In this document: positions 34,978-44,341 of the stretch, in pieces | Position numbering within the stretch: the first letter of the stretch is position 1 | Layout: every line of letters begins with the position of its first letter | From: Tolypothrix sp. PCC 7712 | GTDB taxonomy: Bacteria; Cyanobacteriota; Cyanobacteriia; Cyanobacteriales; Nostocaceae | Length of the DNA: 64,000 nt | NCBI RefSeq assembly: GCF_025860405.1 | Contig: NZ_CP063785.1 | Location: forward strand, 3,534,001-3,598,000 | Direction of reading: 5' to 3' | Translations under genes and position numbers: made by a program | The notes under the pieces: generated by a model | Told to the model about the DNA's origin: nothing | Databases searched by the model: none | Seen by the model: only the letters and a program-made list of their open reading frames with translations

Positions 34978-37932
34978 ATGGCAAAAAAAGTAGCACTACT
35001 CATTGGGGTTAGTGAGTATCAATCTGGTTTTACCCCATTACCTGCATCTATAGGAGATATAGACGCAATGCAACGGGTTTTAAAGAACCCGGAAATTGGA
35101 GGTTTTGATGAAATCAAAATACTTAAAAACCCTAGTTCTCAGTTAATGAGTGAAGCAATTGAGGATTTATTTGCGAGTCGTCGAACAGATGATTTAGTGC
35201 TGCTATTTTTTTCTGGTCACGGAGGTAAATTAGCTAACAATAAACTTTATTTTGCCACTTCTAATACTCGGAAAAATAGTAATAACAATACAGAAGTAGT
35301 TATATCAACGGCAGTAACAGCTAGTTTCGTGAATCAAATCATGAGCAATAGCGCGTCCCGTTATCAGGTGTTGATCCTCGATTGCTGCTATAGTGGTGCT
35401 TTTACTAATGATTTGTATGTAAAAAATGATGGTTCTGAGTCAATAAAAAACCAACTTGGTGGAGAGGGACGGGTTATTATTACGTCTTCAGCTTTCACTG
35501 AATATTCTTATGAACAGGAAGGAGGAGATATTTCGCTTTTTACTCGTTACATTGTAGAAGGTTTAGAAGATGGTGTAGCAGATAGAGATGATGATGGTTG
35601 GATATCAGTTTATGAATTATATGATTATGCTAAAGATCAAGTTAGAAAAGCTGCTCCAAAAATGAGTCCACGGATTTATGCAGTCAGAGAAGGATTTAAT
35701 ATTAAGCTAGCTAAGTCATCGACTGACGATCCCAAAAAAATATATCATCAAGAAGTTGAGTTTTTGGTACGTAATGGTGATGGTCAAATTTCTGATACTG
35801 GTCGTGATTTATTGAATGAACTAAAAAATGAATATCTAATAAATACTGAGGAAGCTTCTGCAATTGAGGAGAAGGTTTTAAAGCCTTATAAAGACTTGAA
35901 GGAGAAGTCAAAGCGCTATCAATCTAGGTTTAGAAGAGAGATTCAACAAAGATATCCAATCAGTAATCAAACTCGCGAAGAATTAATACGTTTGGGAAAA
36001 ATTTTACAACTTACGGATGAGAAAATAGCTCTGATTGAAAATCAAGTAATTGAAGAAAGACAGCAAAACTTGCTAGAATACGAGCAAGCTTTTCGTTTTG
36101 CAATTGAGCAATCCTACCCAGTTAAACATCTAGATTCTGGGTTGATAGAACTTCAGCAGCGCTTACAACTGAAGGATGAAAATATTAGGGCTATCGAAGC
36201 TCCTATAATCGCATTTAAGGAGAGTAGGTTACAGGAGTATGAAAATAAGTTTACTCAGGTAGTAAAGCAAACATCTTCTATCAATAGGCAAGCAAAACGT
36301 AATTTACAAGAGTTAAAAAACTCATTGGAACTCAAGGATGATGAAGCAAGCCGAATAGAACAGCGCGTTATTGCAAAAATAAAACAGGAGAAAAATTTTA
36401 ACAGAAAGTTAAAAATTGGACAATTTATAATTGGAATATTATTAATTATATTAATTATAATAGGCTATTTTTTTACACCTACAGCTATAATTCTAGTTTC
36501 TGATTATAGAAAAGAACAAAGTCTTCCTGATGCAAAAATGAAAATGAGTTGGGGAGAAAAAAATCTGTTAGATACAGATAGAAATGATAACAAAAAGCAA
36601 GCACAACAGGCATTTGAAAAGGGTAATTATCCAACAGCTTTGAATTATTTTAAGGAAGCAATAAAAAATAATCCAATTGATGATCCGGAGGCATTAATTG
36701 GCTATAACAATGCCAATGCTCACATTCAAGCAAACAGTGATAACAAACTGATTCTCAGCATTGCTGTTAGCGTACCTATAGGAAATAACCCCGATATAGC
36801 CAAACAAATATTACGTGGCGTATCTTTGGCTCAAAAAGACGTAAATGATAATGGTGGTATTAGATTTTCAAAAAACGCAAACGAAAGCCCACGATTTTTA
36901 AATGTTTTGATTGCTGATGATAGCAATGAACCAAAAATGGCTGTAAAAATTGCTAAAGAATTAGTCAAGAATAAATCAAATTTTAGTAATGTGTTAGCAA
37001 TTGTGGGGCACAACTCTAGCAATACATCACTTAAGGCGGCTCCCATATATCAAGACGGAGGTTTAGTAATGATCACCCCCACAAGTGATGCAAGGGAAAT
37101 AACAGCATTCGGCCCTCCTGTATTTCATATAATGCCTTTTTTAGAAAGAATTGCTGAAAAACTAGCAAATCATGTTTCAAGAGATAGTAATATAGAAAAA
37201 ATTGCTATTTGTGCTGATTTATCTTCTCGAGCTAGTGAATCTCATGAAAGAGTTTTTAGTATAGCTATTCGTGATGAAAGAAACAGGTTACTTTCAGGAA
37301 AACCGTGTATTATTTCAGATAATTTTGATACAGATAAAATTATAGAAGAATTAGAAAAAGATAAGGTTAATACAATACTTTTGTTACCTGCGGTCGAAAA
37401 AATAAATAAAGCTATAGAACTTGCAAAAAAAGCACATGATAAGGGTTGGAAATTATTAGGCTCTCCTACAATGAATACCAATCAAACATTAGCTGAAGGA
37501 AAATATTTTAAAGATATGTTAATTCCAGTACCTTGGAATCATAAAGAAGGGAATGATAAAAGTAACTCTTTTAATGTCACAAAGCAAGACCTGAAAGTAG
37601 CTAATGTTACTTGGCGTACTGCGATGGCTTATGATACAACCCAAGCCATTGTTAAAGCTTTTGAGGAAATTATAAATAATCGTAAAGAAATAAACCGTAC
37701 CAATCTTAGAGACAGGCTTTCTAGAAAGGGATTCCGCTTAGGCTTAGATAATAATAAAGATTTTTCTCAACAGAAATTTTCATTAAAACCTGTTACAGGA
37801 GAAGTCAATTTTAGAGGTGAGCGTGAAGCAGAAGTATCAATATTACAAGTAAAGGAAGATAGTGAAAATCCAGGCAAGTATATTTTCGATTCTATTCCAA
37901 CAGAAAAAGTACAATTTCAAGCTGAATTTTAA
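34978..37932 (+). CDS. Transmembrane caspase-like (C14) protease fused to an extracytoplasmic ligand-binding (LivJ-like) domain
   Basis: A 984-residue protein. Residues 1-245 are a caspase/metacaspase domain: KVALLIGVSEY start, catalytic His81 in FFSGHGG, and catalytic Cys137 (DCCYSG; Cys136 adjacent). A perfect EF-hand-type loop, D202-x-D204-x-D206-G-x-I209-x-x-x-E213, lies in the p10-like part. Four related ~45-residue helical units follow (starting near 256, 314, 368 and 421). One membrane helix (about 479-500) is preceded by basic residues, placing the protease inside. Outside are a TPR-like helix pair (about 538-575) and a domain from 591 to the end that reads as a type I periplasmic (Leu/Ile/Val-type) binding fold (NPDIAKQILRGVSLAQKDVN, AIVGHNSSNTSLKAAPIYQD, MITPTSDAREI). 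Ligand sensing driving proteolysis is inferred. Confidence 0.85.
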   Translation: MAKKVALLIGVSEYQSGFTPLPASIGDIDAMQRVLKNPEIGGFDEIKILKNPSSQLMSEAIEDLFASRRTDDLVLLFFSGHGGKLANNKLYFATSNTRKNSNNNTEVVISTAVTASFVNQIMSNSASRYQVLILDCCYSGAFTNDLYVKNDGSESIKNQLGGEGRVIITSSAFTEYSYEQEGGDISLFTRYIVEGLEDGVADRDDDGWISVYELYDYAKDQVRKAAPKMSPRIYAVREGFNIKLAKSSTDDPKKIYHQEVEFLVRNGDGQISDTGRDLLNELKNEYLINTEEASAIEEKVLKPYKDLKEKSKRYQSRFRREIQQRYPISNQTREELIRLGKILQLTDEKIALIENQVIEERQQNLLEYEQAFRFAIEQSYPVKHLDSGLIELQQRLQLKDENIRAIEAPIIAFKESRLQEYENKFTQVVKQTSSINRQAKRNLQELKNSLELKDDEASRIEQRVIAKIKQEKNFNRKLKIGQFIIGILLIILIIIGYFFTPTAIILVSDYRKEQSLPDAKMKMSWGEKNLLDTDRNDNKKQAQQAFEKGNYPTALNYFKEAIKNNPIDDPEALIGYNNANAHIQANSDNKLILSIAVSVPIGNNPDIAKQILRGVSLAQKDVNDNGGIRFSKNANESPRFLNVLIADDSNEPKMAVKIAKELVKNKSNFSNVLAIVGHNSSNTSLKAAPIYQDGGLVMITPTSDAREITAFGPPVFHIMPFLERIAEKLANHVSRDSNIEKIAICADLSSRASESHERVFSIAIRDERNRLLSGKPCIISDNFDTDKIIEELEKDKVNTILLLPAVEKINKAIELAKKAHDKGWKLLGSPTMNTNQTLAEGKYFKDMLIPVPWNHKEGNDKSNSFNVTKQDLKVANVTWRTAMAYDTTQAIVKAFEEIINNRKEINRTNLRDRLSRKGFRLGLDNNKDFSQQKFSLKPVTGEVNFRGEREAEVSILQVKEDSENPGKYIFDSIPTEKVQFQAEF

Positions 37933-38079
37933 TTTATTTGGCATTACGTAAAACGATTTTCTCTACGTAAAATTAGGTAAGTTGGGTTTAGATTAAGCAA
38001 CTTAAAAATTAGTATAGCTGCACTCTTTTATGCTCTCAGATGCAGTGCAGCCAACCAAAATTTATATCAGTACCCTTAC

Positions 38080-39228
38080 TTACAATCTATGAGTTAGGGG
38101 TAAAGGTCGCTGTAGTAAAACTTCGCGGTACAATTGTTCCAACTGAGTAATATTATCAGTGAGGGTATAGCGTTCCAATACACGCTTTCTGGCTTTCTGT
38201 CCCAACACAGTTGTTAACTCTGGATGATCTTGAAATAGTGGCAACAGGGTTTTTAATTGCGATCGCACTGTTTTAGTATTTAAAACTACCCCTGCACCTT
38301 TTTCTAATACTTCACCATCAGCACCCACATCTGTGGCTAAACACGCCAACCCGCAGGCCATTGCTTCTAAAAGAGATAAAGATAACCCTTCTACCAACGA
38401 AGGCAAAATAAATACATCTGCCCCCCGTAGAATTTCGATGCGTCGGGTTTCATCGGCAATGAATCCTAGCCAGATAATGCCTTCCTCTGCACCATAAAAC
38501 GGCTGTAAAGACGGCTTCAAAGGCCCATCGCCTACAATCAGTAGCTTGCTATCAGCTTCCAACCCTGACTGCTTCCAAGCGCGTAGCAGCGGTTCCACAT
38601 TCTTTTCTGGTGCTATCCGGCCTTGATAGACAAATAGGCGTTTGGCTTGAAATTCAGCTTTGATTTGAGAAGGGCCTGGAGAATATTTAGCAGTATCAAC
38701 TCCATTAGGGATGACTGCAACATTTTCTTCCCGCACACCCATCCGCCCTAATAACTCGCGTTGAATTTGGGAAAATACAATCACGCGATCGTAGTTCACT
38801 AAGAAAGGTGCGTATAGCTGATAAGCCAAAAGTTGCGTTCCGGAAATGAGTTTTGCCCCTTTCCCTGCAAATGGGGTATGGAAAGTCGCAATTAGAGGCA
38901 AATTCAGTTGCTCGCAAATTTCTGGAAGAATAAAGTCCAAGGGAGATAAAGTCAAAGAAGCGTGGACTATATCTGGTTTAATTTTTCGCAACGACTCAGT
39001 TAATACTTTGGTTGCTTTAAAAGTGGGAATTGTGTAAACCTGGGACTTGTAAATGAAGGGTAAGGAAACTTCTTGAAATTTTGGCCAGTTATCAGGTTCA
39101 GATTCTTCTTGAGCAAAGTGGAGAAAGCTAACTTCATGACCTCGGTCTAACAAGGCATTTGTAATTTCTCGACTGTAGGTAACATTGCCGCAAAAGGGTG
39201 ATTTTTTTCCAATCCAGGCTATACGCAT
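38080..39228 (-). CDS. Glycosyltransferase family 4
   Basis: The 382-residue protein has the two-domain GT-B fold. The N-terminal GNVTYSREITNALLDRGHEV segment and the C-terminal domain with LFVYQGRIAPEKNVEPLLRA, GDGPLKPSLQ and the E-x7-E region in LVEGLSLSLLEAMACGLACL indicate a retaining NDP-sugar transferase. It probably builds lipid-linked or cell-surface glycans. Neighbours give no clear pathway. Start ATG 39228. Confidence 0.88.
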   Translation of the reverse strand: MRIAWIGKKSPFCGNVTYSREITNALLDRGHEVSFLHFAQEESEPDNWPKFQEVSLPFIYKSQVYTIPTFKATKVLTESLRKIKPDIVHASLTLSPLDFILPEICEQLNLPLIATFHTPFAGKGAKLISGTQLLAYQLYAPFLVNYDRVIVFSQIQRELLGRMGVREENVAVIPNGVDTAKYSPGPSQIKAEFQAKRLFVYQGRIAPEKNVEPLLRAWKQSGLEADSKLLIVGDGPLKPSLQPFYGAEEGIIWLGFIADETRRIEILRGADVFILPSLVEGLSLSLLEAMACGLACLATDVGADGEVLEKGAGVVLNTKTVRSQLKTLLPLFQDHPELTTVLGQKARKRVLERYTLTDNITQLEQLYREVLLQRPLPLTHRL

Positions 39229-39561
39229 TCTTTATTTAGTTATAAGAACAGCGGGTTTAATATTTAGTTATTGTTTGTGGTTTTGCTTTTAGCTGTTTGT
39301 TATCGCTGGCTTTTAGTTACTATTACACCCCATTTTTTCTACCCATAAAATAGCCAAATTCTCAGATTAATTTAGCTAGTTTAGTTATAGCTGTAGTTAT
39401 CCTACTAAGAATTTGTGAATACATATGAGTCAATCAAAAGCAATCGAGCCAGGATTCACAATGATCCCGAGTTAAGCCTATAGTGATTTATGGCTGAGTT
39501 CAGTCTATCACGAAAATTTCAGCTTTCAGTAAATGATTAATTATGTCAAGCTAATGTTTAA
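39229..39561. other. 333-bp spacer between glycosyltransferase and MFS genes
   Basis: AT-rich sequence; no gene, RNA or convincing structure seen. Confidence 0.5.
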
Positions 39562-41178
39562 TTACTCACGATGCGAGGTATACCAAGTAAAGATACCTCC
39601 GAAAAAGACAATTACAGCTAATGCTAAAAAGACAGCTTGTAATCCAATAAAGGTCTCTGCTACACCCGCTAATGCTAAGGGTAAAGAAAGAGCAATATTA
39701 ATGACATTATTTTGCAAACCGAAGACTTTACCCCGCATTTCTGGTGGGGTTTCTGTTTGAATTGCAGTTTGCATCGGGATACCCACAAGTGCGCCAAAAA
39801 CACCCAATAGTGCTACTAACAAAAGCACTATCCAAAGCTGTGTTGTAAAGATGGATAACCCTATTAAGGAAGCTGCCATCCCCAGACAACCACAAAGACT
39901 AAGGGCAGTATAGGAGAAACGTTGACCAAACTGACCAAGAATTGTTGCCCCTGCAGCAATTCCCACACCACCAGCTGCTAGTAAAAAGCCAAATTGTGAG
40001 GCTTTCATGTTGGGAATGATTTCTGCCATTCTTACAGCTAAAACTGTTAAGGCGGCAAATATGGAAAACAAGATGATCAGTTGTACTAAAGCGCTACGAA
40101 CACGATGATTATCTTTGAGATAACGTAAGCCATCCCGTAAATCTGAGAAAACATGAGGAAATTCGGTGGCTGAGTCGTGAGGTTTTTCGTTAGTTACCAA
40201 GAAACTCAAAATTATTCCTGCGATCGCATAACTTCCACCTACGACCATTTCTTTTCCAAATCCGCCACTTGCACCCAGATTTAGCCAAAGTTGATCCGCG
40301 ATCGCTAATAGTGGTTCGCCAACAGCAAAACCAACAATTACCGAGGCCATCATTGTTGTGGTGTACAGTGAGTTAGCTGAGAGTAAATGTTGCTCTTCCA
40401 CCACCAAAGGAATTGCTGTTTGTTCGGCTGGGGCGAAAAACTGTGTGAGGGTGGAAACTAAAAAAGTCACGCTTAAGATGATCAAAAAACCTACAGGCAA
40501 TACTCCCACTGGTTGCCAATCATGAGTCAACCATAACAGCAAGGGAATCACCAACACCAAAATTCCCCGCCAAATATTGGTAGCTACTAATACAGTCTTT
40601 TTCGACCAGCGATCCACAAACACACCAGCCACAGAACCAAATAGCACGGCGGGTATGGTAAAAGCCATCATTAAGGCAGATACCCAACCACTAATACTTT
40701 GATGACTAGCTTGAAACTGCGTATTAATCAAGGCAATCATCAACACCAGATAAACTTTATCTGCTAGCTGGCAAAAAACTTGTCCACCCCAAAGGGCTAA
40801 GAAATTTGGGTTTTTTAATACAGGTAAAAACCCCTTTTGAGGTACATCATTTGATGGTTCATCTTTACCTGAATCAGGCCCCTTGATATCGGGTGGTTCT
40901 TTTGCTGAGGTAATAGCGGCTTGGCCATTAGCCTCAGCCTGAGTAGATTTGGCTTCTGAATTAATAAAATCAGGTTTTGATTTTTCCGATAGCCAATTTT
41001 TATTATTTGGCGAAATCTCCCGGGGGGAAATTTCGTGGTTATTGATTTGACTGGGCCGAGACTTCGGAACAGCACTCAAGTGGCTGGGTGCTGTAGAATC
41101 TGATGCTCTATTCTGTTTTTTGGCGTAGCTCGGTGACAAAGGCAGGATTTTTGTATCCAAATCAGACGGTTGCATCAT
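39562..41178 (-). CDS. MFS transporter with long hydrophilic N-terminal extension
   Basis: A major facilitator of about 538 residues. The first about 120 residues are hydrophilic and low-complexity (Ser, Pro, Lys-rich). The membrane part follows with about eleven to twelve helices, including [20 protein letters not shown] and the motif-A-like [20 protein letters not shown] loop. The substrate is unknown. Its 5' end overlaps the 3' end of recO: a frame is open to 41202, but ATG 41178 or 41175 is more likely. It has no nearby enzyme genes to suggest a cargo. Confidence 0.82.
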   Translation of the reverse strand: MMQPSDLDTKILPLSPSYAKKQNRASDSTAPSHLSAVPKSRPSQINNHEISPREISPNNKNWLSEKSKPDFINSEAKSTQAEANGQAAITSAKEPPDIKGPDSGKDEPSNDVPQKGFLPVLKNPNFLALWGGQVFCQLADKVYLVLMIALINTQFQASHQSISGWVSALMMAFTIPAVLFGSVAGVFVDRWSKKTVLVATNIWRGILVLVIPLLLWLTHDWQPVGVLPVGFLIILSVTFLVSTLTQFFAPAEQTAIPLVVEEQHLLSANSLYTTTMMASVIVGFAVGEPLLAIADQLWLNLGASGGFGKEMVVGGSYAIAGIILSFLVTNEKPHDSATEFPHVFSDLRDGLRYLKDNHRVRSALVQLIILFSIFAALTVLAVRMAEIIPNMKASQFGFLLAAGGVGIAAGATILGQFGQRFSYTALSLCGCLGMAASLIGLSIFTTQLWIVLLLVALLGVFGALVGIPMQTAIQTETPPEMRGKVFGLQNNVINIALSLPLALAGVAETFIGLQAVFLALAVIVFFGGIFTWYTSHRE

Positions 41179-42079
41179 GGTTGGCAGCAAAATAAGAATC
41201 AATTAAAGTGGCGGAGCGGATTGGATGACCCAAATGATACTGAGCATAATGGCGCAGAATTTGCTCAACAGCTAACCAGTCATTATCTCTGGTGGTACTA
41301 ATTTGCATTATCTCTGGTTGTGACAGCTGCTGCAGAATATCAAGTTCTTTTGCATTTAATCGCCCAGAAATCACTGGTAGTTCTTGGCGATGCATCACTG
41401 TTTGGTAACCCGAGATGGTTGTTGCTGGGGTTGCGGGGAGATGAGGCGATCGCGTCTTGGAAGAGTTGATTTGTCTCTCCCTCTCTTTTTGTTTTCGCAA
41501 GTCTTCCCAAGTCTCTAAGCAAACTGTGCCACCAGCAGAAATACTAAATCCTACTTGCCACTGCGGGTTTGTAAAATTTGGTATCAGGGGGCGTTGCGTG
41601 AGACAACAAACTTGCACTTGAGGTGTTAGTCCCGCCAACGCTAAAAGGTGAAACACTCCCTGAGACAGATGAGCTAAGATGCTCGCTTCGTTATTAGACA
41701 CTGCCTCTAACCGATTGAGATGTTCGTTAAGCAGCTCATACAGTTCTTCTTGGGGTTGTTCGCTTAAAGCTTGACTGAGGACTATTTCTGCTAGATATTG
41801 GCTAGCTGCCAATTTCCCTAAATCTTTAGTCAAACCTGGATAGGTTTTTACTGTTTGTGCTTGTGTAATTTTATCGAGCGATCGCCCTTTAGCAATCAGT
41901 AGTTCGTTGACAACAAACATCCCACTCCTACCACCCAGGCTTGAATTGTGCTTACGTGCCCCTGGGGCCACTGCTCGGATTAAACCGAACTCTTTTGTCA
42001 AAATTGTTACTATTCTATCTGATTCTCCCAGCGCCTGGGCTTTCAGATTAATTCCTGTTACTTGATAGGTTTTACTCAT
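41162..42079 (-). CDS. recO: DNA repair protein RecO
   Basis: RecO of 305 residues, with the N-terminal OB fold ([40 protein letters not shown]) and a C-terminal helical domain. It works with RecF/RecR to load RecA on SSB-covered gaps. The zinc-finger cysteines of some RecO proteins are partly present (VCCLTQRP). The 3' end overlaps the MFS start by about 15 bp. An insertion of Arg/Lys/Ser-rich sequence around 195-220 looks less conserved. Confidence 0.92.
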   Translation of the reverse strand: MSKTYQVTGINLKAQALGESDRIVTILTKEFGLIRAVAPGARKHNSSLGGRSGMFVVNELLIAKGRSLDKITQAQTVKTYPGLTKDLGKLAASQYLAEIVLSQALSEQPQEELYELLNEHLNRLEAVSNNEASILAHLSQGVFHLLALAGLTPQVQVCCLTQRPLIPNFTNPQWQVGFSISAGGTVCLETWEDLRKQKERERQINSSKTRSPHLPATPATTISGYQTVMHRQELPVISGRLNAKELDILQQLSQPEIMQISTTRDNDWLAVEQILRHYAQYHLGHPIRSATLIDSYFAANHDATV

Positions 42080-42098
42080 TAGCCAAGAGTCCGTAGGG

Positions 42099-42113
42099 GC
42101 GGGTTAAACCCGC
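42099..42113. repeat. Palindrome GCGGGTTAAACCCGC in the recO-deoC spacer
   Basis: A 15-nt palindrome within gtaggggcgggttaaacccgc, a sequence type dispersed in Nostoc genomes. A partial second copy follows near 42142-42152. It lies upstream of recO and downstream of deoC. Confidence 0.5.
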
Positions 42114-42205
42114 ATATTTAGGGGCAGACGCAATATTTCATTTAAACCGCCCGTAAATTAGTCATCAGTCCTGCGTCATTAATTCTGAGTACAAAATACC
42201 AATGA

Positions 42206-42886
42206 CTATTCCACTTTTTCTGGGTTATTGCGCTGACGGATTAAATCGATACCGCGAGACGTGCCTAATCTAGTAGCACCCGCCAAGATTAATTCTAAGG
42301 CTTGATTAATGGTACGAATACCGCCAGAGGCCTTAATTCCTAACCTTTCTCGGGCAATCTCTTTCAAAAGTCGCACATCTTCCACAGTGACACCCCCATT
42401 CCAACCCGTACTGGTCTTTAAGAATGCGGCCCCTGCTTCCATAGCCAATTCTGCCGCTACCTTCTTTTCTGGATCTGTCAACAGGTTAGTTTCTAAAATG
42501 ACCTTCACAGTTTGCCCGGTTGCTTCACAAATTTCCGCAATTTCCCGGTGGACTGCTTCAGTTTTACCAGCTTTTAACCAACCCAAGTTGAGCACTACAT
42601 CAAGTTCAGTGGCTCCATTTTCCACTGCTTCTTGAGCCTCATACAACTTAACTGCGGAAGTAGTCGCTCCAGTAGGAAAGCCAATTACTGCACAGACTTT
42701 GGGATTTTTACCGTGGAGGAGTTCTGCGGCTCGCTTTACATAGGTAGGGTGCAAGCAAACCGCCGCAAAATGAAATCTATCTGCTTCTTCACACCATTGC
42801 TCAACCTGCTCTGGAGTAGCCGTTGGCGTTAACAGGGCGTGATCGATAAATGGCGCAATATCAATGTCGGGATAGTCTGCTGCCAT
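42206..42886 (-). CDS. deoC: Deoxyribose-phosphate aldolase
   Basis: The 226-residue class I aldolase splits 2-deoxyribose-5-phosphate to glyceraldehyde-3-phosphate and acetaldehyde. The Schiff-base lysine is in [12 protein letters not shown]; the second key lysine is in [13 protein letters not shown] 42886 ([20 protein letters not shown]) is better than the in-frame TTG at 42901. It precedes recO in the minus direction with a 126-bp spacer. Confidence 0.95.
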   Translation of the reverse strand: MAADYPDIDIAPFIDHALLTPTATPEQVEQWCEEADRFHFAAVCLHPTYVKRAAELLHGKNPKVCAVIGFPTGATTSAVKLYEAQEAVENGATELDVVLNLGWLKAGKTEAVHREIAEICEATGQTVKVILETNLLTDPEKKVAAELAMEAGAAFLKTSTGWNGGVTVEDVRLLKEIARERLGIKASGGIRTINQALELILAGATRLGTSRGIDLIRQRNNPEKVE

Positions 42887-43093
42887 CGTGCCTTTTGCCA
42901 ATTATTGATTATTAAACTTTATAAAAAATTAAAACATTTCTTATATATATATTAAACCACATTTATTACGAGTTTATCCTGAAAACCGAACTGCTGAATA
43001 GGTCTGAGATATCGGCTTTCTAGATGGACTGAAAACACTTAAGTATTCAAGTTAACATTAGACACTTTTAACTTGAGTACGCTTAATAGGATT

Positions 43094-44218
43094 TTAGCTA
43101 CTAATTAATAAGAAGTTAAGAATAGTTTCAGCTAATGCTTTTGATGCCAAATATGGTACTCCATTACCAATAGTTTTAAACATATTGGTGAGTGACATAT
43201 CCTCTGGAAGCGCAAAATTGGCAGGTAAAGATTGAATTGCTAAGGCTTCAGCAGCAGAAATTCTTCTCACTTTGTAAGGATGCAAATGTACTTCATTATT
43301 GCCATAACAAGCAGTTGGCGAGTAGCGCCATCTGTGTAAACGTTTGAAGGACTTTCGAGAATCATCTCCCTCGTCAATTGAAGCGAATTTTGTGATTCCT
43401 GCTCTAGGTTGAAAATAATGTTGAGCATTGGGATGTTGAGCCACATTATTTTTTCTAAACCAGTATTCAACTGTGAGTTCTTGAGGAATATTTTCCGGGC
43501 AAGTAATTATAGAATCTTCTTGGAATGATGTACATTGACTCCAAGGGTAAGCAAAGACTTCTTCTTGAGGATATAAAATATAATTTTTCCACGGAAAGAA
43601 ATTAGAAATTTTTAAATTATCGCGTTCTCTTAAGCTATTTCGGAAGCCAATAAGAATAATTCTTTCTCTATCCTGTGGCACACCATATTCAATAGCATTA
43701 ATTAAGCGTTCTGTTAATATATAGCCAGCTTTTTGTAATTTCTGCTTTAACGATTCAAAAAATAAACGATGTTTTTTTGTCCGCCACAAACCTTTGACAT
43801 TTTCAAATAAAAAGAAATCTGGTAAATGATTACAAATCAATTCAATATAAGATGCAGAAAGTTTACCATTATCTCCCAAATGACCTTTATTTTTTCCGCC
43901 TATGGAAAAATCTGGACAAGGAGGCCCGCCAATAAAGCCAACAATATTATGAGATTTTCGGCAGTCCTGGACTAATTCACCTAAAAGTTGAGCGGGTAAT
44001 CCTTCTAAAAGTTTAGTTACGTCTGCGGCTTCACCTTGATGATACCCATATTCAGGCAATGGTAGGTTAAGAATTTCCCGTGAATAACGGTATGCGGCAA
44101 GGAATGGCGGAAATATTTCATTGACATAAACAATATAAAAACCGCTAGTTTCAAATCCTAAATCGAGGAACCCGGAGCCAGCAAAGAAGGAAAATATACA
44201 AGTACGATAATTAGCCAT
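43094..44218 (-). CDS. DNA (cytosine-5) methyltransferase, apparently without a restriction partner
   Basis: The 374-residue enzyme shows the C5-MTase motifs in order: motif I (FSFFAGSGFLDLGFETSGF, 9-27), motif IV with catalytic Cys101 (GGPPCPDFS), ENV (139-141), QDRERI motif VIII (182-187), a target-recognition region of about 190-310, and motifs IX-X (VRRISAAEALAIQSLPANF, IGNGVPYLASKAL). It transfers methyl from S-adenosylmethionine to cytosine. No endonuclease gene is adjacent (deoC and a GTPase flank it), so a solitary regulatory or protective methylase is likely. The recognition sequence cannot be inferred. Confidence 0.92.
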   Translation of the reverse strand: MANYRTCIFSFFAGSGFLDLGFETSGFYIVYVNEIFPPFLAAYRYSREILNLPLPEYGYHQGEAADVTKLLEGLPAQLLGELVQDCRKSHNIVGFIGGPPCPDFSIGGKNKGHLGDNGKLSASYIELICNHLPDFFLFENVKGLWRTKKHRLFFESLKQKLQKAGYILTERLINAIEYGVPQDRERIILIGFRNSLRERDNLKISNFFPWKNYILYPQEEVFAYPWSQCTSFQEDSIITCPENIPQELTVEYWFRKNNVAQHPNAQHYFQPRAGITKFASIDEGDDSRKSFKRLHRWRYSPTACYGNNEVHLHPYKVRRISAAEALAIQSLPANFALPEDMSLTNMFKTIGNGVPYLASKALAETILNFLLISS

Positions 44219-44276
44219 CTATTAACTACGAGATTTTCTTTAATTTCTCAGAAAAAAGTCTCGTCTAATACTAATT

Positions 44277-44300
44277 AGCCTGCGATTTAAATCGCAGGCT
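44277..44300. terminator. Perfect 24-bp palindrome after the DUF697 GTPase gene
   Basis: AGCCTGCGATTT / AAATCGCAGGCT with no loop; it lies 41 bp past the GTPase stop and upstream of the methyltransferase start at 44218. Probable transcription end. Confidence 0.55.
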
Positions 44301-44341
44301 GATTATCTACTGACATTAAGATTTAAGTTAATTTAAGGGAA

